Position numbers and translations under genes: made by a program
Notes under the pieces: generated by a model
What the model saw: the letters and a program-made list of their open reading frames with translations, nothing else
The model's database searches: none
Told to the model about the DNA's origin: nothing
Shown here: in pieces, positions 1 to 7,959 of the stretch
Numbering within the stretch: position 1 is the first letter of the stretch
Layout of the letters: each line of letters starts with the position of its first letter
DNA from: a virus
DNA length: 34,786 nucleotides
Strand: one strand, 5' to 3'
Virus record (IMG/VR): IMGVR_UViG_3300048554_000248
Coordinates: 1 to 34,786 of that record

Positions 1-90
1 CTCCTCTGTAGTTCCTGCAATACTGGTCTCGGACTTTTCAAAGACAACCCTGAGCGCCTAAAAGCCGCCATTCAATATTTAACAAAGTAA
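1..90 (+). CDS. Endonuclease VII-family HNH protein, C-terminal end only
   Basis: An open frame enters from the left edge and stops at TAA 88-90, leaving 29 residues. They carry LLCSSCNTGLGLFKDNP followed by a YL-containing helix. This is the usual C-terminus of recombination endonuclease VII-type HNH proteins: the second Cys pair of the zinc site, an Asn, then KDNP. The same pattern (LLCHKCNAGIGMLKDNP) occurs in the complete gene at 33324, so the phage carries two related copies. Gene 11 starts five bases after the stop. The catalytic half lies outside the window, so activity cannot be judged. In a T7-like genome this sits after the capsid gene, suggesting a homing-type insertion between capsid and gene 11 (inference). 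Confidence 0.8.
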   Translation, partial: LLCSSCNTGLGLFKDNPERLKAAIQYLTK

Positions 91-94
91 TAAT

Positions 95-688
95 ATGCCC
101 ACTCTGACATCTAAACTAGAAGCAGTAAATTCGATGCTAGGACACATTGGTGAGACACCAGTCAATAGTATCAGCAACACCAACGCACTCCCTGTTTCCG
201 CTGCTACAGCTATCTCTGCTCTTGATGAGATTAGTCGTGCGGTTCAGTCAGATGGTTGGCAATTCAACACAGAAGTAAATGTATCCCTGAGCCCTGCTGG
301 GGATGGCACTATAACTCTTACAGAGGACATCCTTGAGCTAGACCCCATCGACAAAACAATAGATGTCGTACAGCGTGGTTTAAGTCTCTTTGATCGTTCC
401 AATAACACCACAGTGTTCACCAAGGATCTCAAAGTGAACCAAACACGTCTCCTAGATTGGGACTCTCTACCAGAACCAGCTCGTCGCTATATTGTACTGC
501 GTGCCTCTCGTGTGTTCCAAGGACGCATCATTGGTTCCCGTGAGCTAGAAGCACTTATCGCGAGGGATGAATACAAGGCTTATGCGGCTCTCATGGACTT
601 CGATAGCGGCAGTTCTGATCGGACTATATTTGACAGCTACGACGTAGCCACCAGAATTGGTATTAACCGTAACTACGATCTTATCTAA
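95..688 (+). CDS. gp11: Tail tubular protein A (T7 gp11-like)
   Basis: A 197-residue protein, almost the same length as T7 gp11 (196). The N-terminus has the family pattern of a helix with AVNSMLGHIGETPV, followed by a segment ending IQSDGW-like (AVQSDGWQFNTE). A conserved LPEPARRYIVLRASRVFQ stretch occurs near residues 125-145. In T7 this protein forms the ring between the portal and the gp12 nozzle. The gene overlaps the start of gene 12 by one base (TAATG), a typical translational coupling. There is no clear Shine-Dalgarno; the leader reads TAATAATATG. Confidence 0.92.
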   Translation: MPTLTSKLEAVNSMLGHIGETPVNSISNTNALPVSAATAISALDEISRAVQSDGWQFNTEVNVSLSPAGDGTITLTEDILELDPIDKTIDVVQRGLSLFDRSNNTTVFTKDLKVNQTRLLDWDSLPEPARRYIVLRASRVFQGRIIGSRELEALIARDEYKAYAALMDFDSGSSDRTIFDSYDVATRIGINRNYDLI

Positions 689-3618
689 TGGCTTTAATTA
701 ACACCAGTGTTCCTAACCTTATCCAAGGCGTCTCTCAACAACCCGATGCCACTCGTTTTGATGGACAATGTGAGGAGCAGGAAAACGCTCTTAGCTCTGT
801 TGCAGAGGGACTGAAGAAGCGCCCTAATACTCGGCACGTTGCTAGGTTGTTACAGACGGCTATTGATGAGAACAGCTTTGTTCACTTTATCAATCGTGAT
901 GATAACGAGAAGTATGTAGTTATCCACACTGGTTCGGGAATGGAAGCTTGGAACATTGTGTCGGGTGTTAAATGTTCAATGAATGGAAGTACGTCTCCTC
1001 TTACTCCTCCAACCTATCTTCAAACAAGCACTCCTAGAGAAAGCCTCAAAGCTCTCACGGTAGCCGATAATACTTTCATTGTTAATAAAGAAGTCATTGC
1101 TAGTATATCACAAACCAAAACAGCACCCCTCGCTAAGAAGGGATTTGTTTATATTGCACAAGGAGACTATGAAAAGAAGTATGAGGTTACTGTAGGTGGA
1201 AACATCAGCGCAGCAACATCAAGTTCTACTGCTACTTTTCAAGTGAACGTAGAGAGTTATTATTCTCATAGCGGCTGGGAAAGATTCCGCGTCTCTGGGG
1301 TTACTGTCATAAATGCGGGAAGCGGCTATCCTGTAGGCTCTCCCACTACTTTAAACTTAAATTTTAATTGGGGTACTATAGGGCAAACGGCAGCTAAAAC
1401 TACGTGGGCTGATATTTATGTTAATCCTCAGATAGATGTTACCTTTTCTAACGGTCAAGTAAGCTCGGCAACAGTAGTCAATTCAGGATCGTTTGGTCAA
1501 CACGATGCTGATGTTACTGGTAGTAGTTTTTCAAGTAACTACAACGCCTCAATCACGGCAACCGTCCAAGGGGACACTATTACTGGAACAGATTACGTAT
1601 TCTCCACGGTAGGCAACAGAAATACCGTAGCGGCTGATGCCGACACGACAAACATTGCTACTTCGCTATTTGATGACTCATACGCCACCGCTAACTTTGG
1701 TACTGTCCCTATTTCCACTAACCCTCCTTTTAATGGCTCGTCAATGACAACCAGCAAAGAAGGAAATACCATTATCATCCAGCACACTGGAGCAAGCGGT
1801 GATTTCACATTAGAAACATCAGACGGATTAGGTGGTGCAGGTATTAAAGCTGTATATAAACGTATAGATGCCCTCTCAGACCTGCCAACAAAAGCTCCAA
1901 ATAACTTCGTAGTAGAAGTCGTGGGGGATGCTGATTTAGACCAAGATAACTATTGGGTGAAGTTCACCACTAATAGCGACTCCTCGTTTGGTGAGGGAGC
2001 GTGGGAAGAAACGGTAGCGCCTGATATTTCTGAGGGGTTTAATGCGGACTCTATGCCTATGACTATCCGAAGCACTAACCTTAATACACTTGAGGTTGTT
2101 GCTTTAGACTACATAAAGCGTAAAGCAGGGGATGAAGAGACAAACCCAAATCCATCTTTTGTTGGAAAATCAATCAACGACATTGTATTCTTCAAAAATC
2201 GCTTAGGATTTATTACCGACGACAGCGTAGTGTTCTCCGAAGCTGGGGAGTTCTTCAACTTCTACAGAACCACGGTATCTTCCCTACTCGACTCAGCTCC
2301 AATTGACATTACCGTAAGTAGCACCAAAGTCACCAATTTGAAGTCAGCGACTATTTTCCAAGAGAACTTAATGTTGTTTGCGGACAACGTGCAGTTTGTG
2401 ATGAAAGGTGGTGACGTGTTCACACCTAAAACTGTCTCAGTGTCTCCTACAACTAACTTCAGCTTAGATGACTCTGTTTCTCCTATTCCACTAGGTTCCT
2501 ATATTTACTTCCCGTTCACTCGTGGCTCCTACACAGGACTCCGTGAGTTAGCTCTAAGTGCCAATACAGAGACCTATGACGCGGTAGAAGTAACTGAGCA
2601 TGTCCCCGCTTATATTCCTAGTAACATTATTGGTATGGCTGGGACTACATCGGAGGATATTATTGCTCTCCTCAGTGCTAACGAGAAAGGCTCCTTATAT
2701 ATCTACAATTACTTCTGGAACAACAATCAGAAAGTCCTGAGTGCATGGTCTAAGTTTACCTTCACTGGTGAGATACGAGGTATTGAGTTTATTGACTCTA
2801 CTCTTTACATAATAATGACAAACAACGGTCAGACTCATCTTTTGGATATGCTTCTAGAGGCGGAGCCAGTCAAGCCCTCTCTATACGACCCGAACGCGCC
2901 TTTACCTGAATCTCCAGTGTTAACTAATCCTATTAATGACAATTATAACCCTATACCTATAACCGAACTACCTACTTCTGGGACTGATGAATCTAGGATG
3001 TATCCTCAAGGATACACCCTTATTCTTTATCAAGACGATTATTATAAAATCTATGTAAACCCAGAGACAGGGGTCACTGTCGCTTTCGATTCTGAAGGAA
3101 ATACTGTCGGAGGCGGGCATGTCTATACTAAACCTTCCATTCATAGACAATTAGGAGAGCGTGTTCCAACTTGGGAAGAATTTGAAGAGGACATTAGTCA
3201 AAATGGATTTACGGCATCTTATGATACGATTAAATACGATGAAATTCTTACTGGTAGTGGTAGTACTTCACTACGAACTCATACGCCTACACTTGTTAGA
3301 GGAATGGGTGGTGTTGCATCAACAGTAACCACGACTACGTTAGAGTTTGAGATAGAGGAAATGACAGGTGAATGGGAATTATACCTGAGAGGTAATTCTA
3401 ATTACATAATTGATAGTGACCTTGTATCATTATCTGCCTCAGATACATCAATAACAATCCCACCTCCTGAAGTTGCTTGTGACAGGATTGAATTTCGATT
3501 GAAGTCAACCGCTGGCCTTGGTCAAGGGGTTCCTACAAATACGGAATTAGGTAGTATTAAGATTAAAGACCTTAAAATTACGCTCACTACGCCTACATCT
3601 TCTCACCAAATACCATAG
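688..3618 (+). CDS. gp12: Tail tubular protein B (T7 gp12-like), large N-terminal part
   Basis: A 976-residue protein whose start (LINTSVPNLIQGVSQQPD) is the hallmark N-terminus of T7 gp12, the nozzle of the short tail. The KKRPNTRHVA and later GKSINDIVFFKNRLGF segments also match the family. T7 gp12 has 794 residues. Here the canonical body ends near residue 735 (LLDMLLEAEPVKPSLYD) and about 240 further residues of unrelated beta-rich sequence follow. The usual gp12 C-terminus is instead encoded by the next ORF (3635). A second insertion-like segment around residues 165-310 contains the Gly-Ser-rich motif NAGSGYP near 209 and NSGSFG near 264. Hand counts give 19, 24 and 20 G+C per 60 bases at 3181, 3241 and 3361, against 28 at 4261, so the extra C-terminal domain is AT-richer than its surroundings. 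Confidence 0.9.
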   Translation: MALINTSVPNLIQGVSQQPDATRFDGQCEEQENALSSVAEGLKKRPNTRHVARLLQTAIDENSFVHFINRDDNEKYVVIHTGSGMEAWNIVSGVKCSMNGSTSPLTPPTYLQTSTPRESLKALTVADNTFIVNKEVIASISQTKTAPLAKKGFVYIAQGDYEKKYEVTVGGNISAATSSSTATFQVNVESYYSHSGWERFRVSGVTVINAGSGYPVGSPTTLNLNFNWGTIGQTAAKTTWADIYVNPQIDVTFSNGQVSSATVVNSGSFGQHDADVTGSSFSSNYNASITATVQGDTITGTDYVFSTVGNRNTVAADADTTNIATSLFDDSYATANFGTVPISTNPPFNGSSMTTSKEGNTIIIQHTGASGDFTLETSDGLGGAGIKAVYKRIDALSDLPTKAPNNFVVEVVGDADLDQDNYWVKFTTNSDSSFGEGAWEETVAPDISEGFNADSMPMTIRSTNLNTLEVVALDYIKRKAGDEETNPNPSFVGKSINDIVFFKNRLGFITDDSVVFSEAGEFFNFYRTTVSSLLDSAPIDITVSSTKVTNLKSATIFQENLMLFADNVQFVMKGGDVFTPKTVSVSPTTNFSLDDSVSPIPLGSYIYFPFTRGSYTGLRELALSANTETYDAVEVTEHVPAYIPSNIIGMAGTTSEDIIALLSANEKGSLYIYNYFWNNNQKVLSAWSKFTFTGEIRGIEFIDSTLYIIMTNNGQTHLLDMLLEAEPVKPSLYDPNAPLPESPVLTNPINDNYNPIPITELPTSGTDESRMYPQGYTLILYQDDYYKIYVNPETGVTVAFDSEGNTVGGGHVYTKPSIHRQLGERVPTWEEFEEDISQNGFTASYDTIKYDEILTGSGSTSLRTHTPTLVRGMGGVASTVTTTTLEFEIEEMTGEWELYLRGNSNYIIDSDLVSLSASDTSITIPPPEVACDRIEFRLKSTAGLGQGVPTNTELGSIKIKDLKITLTTPTSSHQIP

Positions 3619-3634
3619 GAGAACTATTTAAAAT

Positions 3635-4222
3635 ATGAGTCAAACGAAGAACCTTATTCATCTTGATATGGCAGTAAATACAATCTTTATTGCTGGGCAG
3701 GATTACATAACGCTACCTTACTTTCCTGAGAGCGTCGAAAAAATCCAAGTGTATACTGTGGATGGATTAAGCTTAAATGTCTCCTCAGTGAGTGGAAACG
3801 TCGTATACCTTGCTTCACCCGCAACTCAGAATACTGAAGTCACCGTGGGTATCCCATATACAATGAAGTATACGTTCTCTGAGCAGCTCTTCAAAGCTAA
3901 AGCAGGGAACGGTAAGAGTCCTAGTAATGCAGCCAAGATGATGATCCGTAATGGCTCGCTGTACTACGACAAATCAGCTTACTTCAAAGTTAAGGTGACC
4001 CCTAAGTTCCGTGATACCTATGAGAATGTCTTTACCCCTAACGTGATAGGTTCCTCTGTGCTTGGTCAACTAAGTCTCGACAGTGGCTTCTATCGCTTCC
4101 CTGTGTTCACTAAGCCACAGGATACAACTATCACCATCGAAAACGAGAGTGCTCTTCCGAGTACATTCCAGAGTGCTGAGTTTGAATCCTTTGTTCACTC
4201 CCGCTCTAACCGATATGGATAA
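3635..4222 (+). CDS. C-terminal part of gp12 as a separate protein
   Basis: A 195-residue protein resembling the C-terminal end of T7 gp12. It begins with an IHLDMAV segment, continues with VTVGIPYTMKYTFSEQ, then MMIRNGSLYYDKSAYFKVKV, and ends with a PSTFQSAEFESFVHSRSNR segment. In standard gp12 proteins these elements follow directly on the LLDM-type segment that in this phage sits about 240 residues before the end of the preceding ORF. An in-frame TAA at 3629-3631 lies just upstream of the ATG, and the frame differs from the preceding gene, so this is a separate polypeptide. AGGAG occurs upstream but about 13 bases from the ATG. It probably assembles with the larger part in the nozzle (inference). 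The stop overlaps the start of gene 13. Confidence 0.8.
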   Translation: MSQTKNLIHLDMAVNTIFIAGQDYITLPYFPESVEKIQVYTVDGLSLNVSSVSGNVVYLASPATQNTEVTVGIPYTMKYTFSEQLFKAKAGNGKSPSNAAKMMIRNGSLYYDKSAYFKVKVTPKFRDTYENVFTPNVIGSSVLGQLSLDSGFYRFPVFTKPQDTTITIENESALPSTFQSAEFESFVHSRSNRYG

Positions 4223-4691
4223 AGTTCTCAGTACCCACGGGGATTGTAAGGTAGTTGTTGCTACCCACGACCACGTAGAGCGTATCTATCCGTATATGCG
4301 TAAAGAAGACCAGATAGAGATAGCCTGTATGGGTCACGAACCCCGTCAGGCGCTCTTGAGTGGCTTAGAGAGTGATGACGTTACCCTGACAGCCCTAGAT
4401 GCTGAAGGGGTTCCCTTTGCAATGTTTGGTGTTGGACAGATAGAGAACCAAGCATATATTTGGTGTTTAGGTACAGAGAGTGTTTCTGATAATGCCTATG
4501 ACTTCCTTAAAGCGTCCCGTGAGTGGACTCAACGACTAACCAAGCCTTATGGCGCAACCTTTAACTTTGTCCATGAGGATAACCACGTAGCCCTTAAGTG
4601 GCTCAAATTCTGTGGAGCAATCTTCATTCGTAAACTTACCTTTAGCAATCAACCCTTCTTTGAATTTATAATTCCCTCTAAACATGCTTGA
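4215..4691 (+). CDS. gp13: Internal virion protein gp13-like
   Basis: A 158-residue protein starting at ATG 4215, inside the last codons of the preceding gene. The frame stays open upstream to 4083, but that extension merely shadows the preceding gene. Length, position and features fit the T7 gp13 family (138 residues in T7), a morphogenesis protein with an acetyltransferase-like fold. Visible features are DHVERIYPYMRKEDQIEI near the N-terminus, a beta segment GVPFAMFGVGQI, the WCLGTESV turn, and a C-terminal FVHEDNHVALKWLKFCGAIF helix-strand unit, which looks like the end of a GNAT domain. Whether it binds acetyl-CoA is unknown. Its last bases overlap the next gene (ATGCTTGA). Confidence 0.75.
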   Translation: MDKVLSTHGDCKVVVATHDHVERIYPYMRKEDQIEIACMGHEPRQALLSGLESDDVTLTALDAEGVPFAMFGVGQIENQAYIWCLGTESVSDNAYDFLKASREWTQRLTKPYGATFNFVHEDNHVALKWLKFCGAIFIRKLTFSNQPFFEFIIPSKHA

Positions 4692-5163
4692 AACATTACA
4701 GAATAGTATGCCTCTCCAACATTTCCGAGATGGCGTGCAAGATATAGCATCTCAAATTAAAGATATGGATGAGGCGCTCACAGAAGACGCAGAGATTGAG
4801 AAGGTAAATCCCTTAGAGCACACCTTTGCAGATGGCATGTATATCCGTAAGATTGTGATGCCAGCAGGACAGTTAATTATAAGTAAGATTCACAAACAAC
4901 AGCATCCCTTCTTTATATTATCAGGAGATGTTTCAGTGATGACTGAGAATGGTGTTGTTCGATATAACAAACCCTTCAACGGTATTACCGAAGCAGGAAC
5001 TCAGCGTATCCTATACACCCACGCAGAGACCACTTGGATTACAGTTCAGCGTACAAACGAGACAGACGTAGAAAAGATTGTAAACAATTTAACAGCAAAA
5101 GATTTTAATGACCCAGAGTTATCAACAGAAACAATTAACGAACTTCTAGGAGGGAACCAATAA
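4684..5163 (+). CDS. Cupin-like virion-region protein
   Basis: A 159-residue protein that overlaps gene 13 by eight bases. Residues about 55-125 look like a single-domain beta-barrel: YIRKIVMPAGQLIISKIHKQ, then HPFFILSGDVSVMTENGV, then a G-containing strand and a final H-containing strand with TWITVQRTNE. This spacing resembles the cupin or sugar-binding barrel found in many phage hypothetical proteins near tail genes. His residues at the expected places (KIHKQQHPF and YTHAET) could bind metal, but no enzymatic activity can be assigned. The acidic C-terminus (DPELSTETINELL) is probably helical. It lies between gp13 and gp14, a slot with no T7 counterpart. Confidence 0.55.
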   Translation: MLETLQNSMPLQHFRDGVQDIASQIKDMDEALTEDAEIEKVNPLEHTFADGMYIRKIVMPAGQLIISKIHKQQHPFFILSGDVSVMTENGVVRYNKPFNGITEAGTQRILYTHAETTWITVQRTNETDVEKIVNNLTAKDFNDPELSTETINELLGGNQ

Positions 5164-5167
5164 TATT

Positions 5168-5797
5168 ATGACAATGGTAGCAATATCAATTGCGGTAACG
5201 GTCGCTTCGACTGGAGCCGCCATTCACGGACAACGTGTAGCCGCTAAAACACAACGAAAGGTGCAAGAGAATGCCTCTATCGCAGAGCGTCAGCGTTACC
5301 TTCAAGAAGTATCTTCGATGCGGATGCAACAAGCACAAGAGCAGGACGCCGCAGCACAACGCCTACAAAACTCTTCCAAGAGAGCGCGTGAGGCACGAGC
5401 AACGGCACGAGTAAGTGCTGGTGAGGCAGGAGTATCTGGACTGAGTGTGGATGCTCTTATCAATAGCTTAACTCAGGAAGAGGCTGGCTTTAACTTTGCC
5501 ACAAATCAACAGCTACAGATGAATGATGTGAACCGCACGATGCAGCTACAACAGTCTGGTCTTGGTTTCACTAATAACATGCTTCGTATCAACAAGCCAA
5601 TTGAAGGCCCAGACTACCTTGGAGCTTTACTCAGTGGTGCTCAAACAGGAATGTCTATGTATTCCATGGGAACTAGTGCGGGTTTCGGATCACCTAAGCC
5701 GTCTAATTTAAGGATACCAAAGTCAACTTCTTCAGGACTACCCGCTGGAACTACCGATCTTTATAAAGCACCTAATTTCAACCAAATGTATAGTTAA
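5168..5797 (+). CDS. gp14: Internal virion protein B (T7 gp14-like)
   Basis: A 209-residue protein (T7 gp14 has 196). It begins with a hydrophobic, small-residue stretch (VAISIAVTVASTGAAIHG), then a long Gln/Arg/Ala-rich helix (residues 25-80) with many QRL and QQA repeats. A conserved RVSAGEAGVSGLSVDALI loop follows, then a second helical part. This is the layout of gp14, which is ejected to form the outer-membrane part of the DNA channel. A second in-frame ATG lies at 5174. An AGGAGG upstream is about 14 bases from the first ATG, too far for ordinary Shine-Dalgarno spacing. The stop overlaps the gene 15 start (TTAATG). Confidence 0.85.
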   Translation: MTMVAISIAVTVASTGAAIHGQRVAAKTQRKVQENASIAERQRYLQEVSSMRMQQAQEQDAAAQRLQNSSKRAREARATARVSAGEAGVSGLSVDALINSLTQEEAGFNFATNQQLQMNDVNRTMQLQQSGLGFTNNMLRINKPIEGPDYLGALLSGAQTGMSMYSMGTSAGFGSPKPSNLRIPKSTSSGLPAGTTDLYKAPNFNQMYS

Positions 5798-7959
5798 TGG
5801 CAACGAAACAAACTCTTAAATCCCTCCTTGGAGGCTCCGACAGTCGTAAACAAGTATCACTCGACCTCGGAACACCTGCGTTACGTCCTACCGTACAACG
5901 AGCAGGACAGTATAATGTAGCTGTTCAAGCGACACCTAAAACTAACTCGGCAATGCAGCTAGCTCAGGCGTTACGTGTAGCTCCTCAAGTTTTAGGACAA
6001 GCTAATAACATTGCTATGGATATGGGCGCTAAAGCAGCAGCCACTACTATGGACGTAGAGGGAGCGCTGGATGATACAGAGCGTAAAGGTATACTAGGTT
6101 ATGACAAAGCATACCAACAAGGTCTCATCAAGCGGCACTTTGTGATGAATGAACAGGCTATCACGGAACGCTTCATGAACCTTTCTCGCACCGATGACTC
6201 CCTGCAAATGACCACTGATCAGTTTGTTGAGCGCATTGAAGGGGAACGCCAAGAGTTTGTGGACGAGCTTGTTGGACAGTTTGGTACAAATTCTAATCGA
6301 GTAGATGCTATTGCAGCACTCACAGGTTCCTTTGTAGATAACCTACGAGATGAATCTATGGGTGCTTGGGTGAAAAACAAGAAAGACCAAGCCTTTATAC
6401 AGCTATCTGCTGATGTATCTCATATGCTCAACAAAAGCGTTACCGATGCTGGCGTTGAAATTCCAATGGCAGTACGAGTGGCTGAAGGTCTTAAACATGC
6501 TCAAACTGAGATTAACGCTTGGGCTCTTGACCTGAAGCCTTCTGAGAAAGCTACAAAGCTCCGTGGGATCATTACAGCGGAAGCAGCGGTGTTACTAGAA
6601 CAAGGCAAACTTTCCCAAGCTGAAGCCCTGTTAAATGAAGCTTCAACTTACAATTTACATAGCAACGCTAAGCTCTTTGGTTCCGCTATGGGTAAGAAAG
6701 AAATCTCAAAACTTAGGAGTTCTATCAAGAGTGCTCGTAACAAAGTGGAGGACAACTTAAAGCCACTCAAAGCCAACGCTGAGATTCTTAATGACAACGT
6801 GATGACCTTGTTCTTATCTAGCGCACCCTTTGAGATAAAACAGAAAGGTATGATGAATGCTTTGTTAGCTATGAAAGTCCCCGAAGCCGATGCTCAGGAA
6901 CAAATAGATACATTATTTAATGACGCTATGTCTCCCAACGATATGTTCCAAGCTTGGACTACTCTTACCTCTGTGTCATCTGTTAATGCAAGTGACATAA
7001 GCCAAACACTTTTATCCTCCATTCAGGATGACAACCTTCGCACCGCAAAGGAAGGTCTATTTGCTAAACCAATTCTAGGTATAACCACGGAAGAGCAATA
7101 TGCGGAAGCATCTACAAAGATCAAAGAATACCTATTGGCTAATCCTACAGCCACTCTTCGGGACATCCCACTAGGTGCTAATGTTCCTAAGTCAGATACC
7201 AAAGTCATTGAGATGTTTGATACTCACAGTGCTGCTGTTAAATGGCGCAACGATGAAGCATCTCAATACAAATTCTATTCAGACAAATACACGTCAGACA
7301 TCACTAGTGAAAGAGATCTAGGCATTGAGTTTGCAGGTGAGTTTAAATCTATCCTGCGTCAAGAAGCTCAAGGAGTCTGGGATGCTTCTGGACGTGATAT
7401 GAACGAATTTAACACTAATATTCAAGTTAAGGCTAAAGAGATACTAACCGATGTTCGCAAGGAAGCATCAATTCAAAAAGCTCTCAACGCTCGCGTAAGG
7501 GATTTCATTAAATCACCTGAAGTTGCTGCTGATGCTGTTGGAGAGGCTCGTGAGATTAACGAAGAGGGCTGGGGAGATGTTCCTTATCCTATCCTTCAAT
7601 CTGGTAAAAAACTAGAAGACGTAAAGACATCAGATCTCGTGGATGAGCGTAAACGTATGCTTGACGATAATGACGCTTCGGCTTTAACTAAAGGAAGCTT
7701 ATTAATCTATGGTTTCCCTACACTCGACAGCTACGACGAAAAGGTACGCGCAAGAGCTCGTATTGGCTTCCAAGACTTTGCACTTGGAGGTGAGGTGTTC
7801 CAAGCGCTCCGTGACGCTGCTGATGGATGGGACATAGATAATCCATCAGAAGAACAACAAAAAGCTATCCAATTCTGGCGTGGTCAAGGTTACCGTTCCT
7901 CAATGGAAATTAATGACATCCTAGACGCTCAAATCTCTTACTACTCCCTCGGCTACTAA
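5797..7959 (+). CDS. gp15: Internal virion protein C (T7 gp15-like)
   Basis: A 720-residue protein, close to T7 gp15 (747), and mostly helical with repeated Ala/Lys/Glu-rich stretches. It lies between gp14 and gp16 with one-base overlaps on both sides. The N-terminus (QVSLDLGTPALRPTVQRAG) is typical of the family in marine T7-like phages: a short basic tail and a Pro-containing strand before the helical body. In T7 gp15 and gp16 form the periplasmic channel and the DNA-translocating motor during ejection. I see no catalytic motif. Assignment rests mainly on position, length and composition. Confidence 0.8.
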   Translation: MATKQTLKSLLGGSDSRKQVSLDLGTPALRPTVQRAGQYNVAVQATPKTNSAMQLAQALRVAPQVLGQANNIAMDMGAKAAATTMDVEGALDDTERKGILGYDKAYQQGLIKRHFVMNEQAITERFMNLSRTDDSLQMTTDQFVERIEGERQEFVDELVGQFGTNSNRVDAIAALTGSFVDNLRDESMGAWVKNKKDQAFIQLSADVSHMLNKSVTDAGVEIPMAVRVAEGLKHAQTEINAWALDLKPSEKATKLRGIITAEAAVLLEQGKLSQAEALLNEASTYNLHSNAKLFGSAMGKKEISKLRSSIKSARNKVEDNLKPLKANAEILNDNVMTLFLSSAPFEIKQKGMMNALLAMKVPEADAQEQIDTLFNDAMSPNDMFQAWTTLTSVSSVNASDISQTLLSSIQDDNLRTAKEGLFAKPILGITTEEQYAEASTKIKEYLLANPTATLRDIPLGANVPKSDTKVIEMFDTHSAAVKWRNDEASQYKFYSDKYTSDITSERDLGIEFAGEFKSILRQEAQGVWDASGRDMNEFNTNIQVKAKEILTDVRKEASIQKALNARVRDFIKSPEVAADAVGEAREINEEGWGDVPYPILQSGKKLEDVKTSDLVDERKRMLDDNDASALTKGSLLIYGFPTLDSYDEKVRARARIGFQDFALGGEVFQALRDAADGWDIDNPSEEQQKAIQFWRGQGYRSSMEINDILDAQISYYSLGY

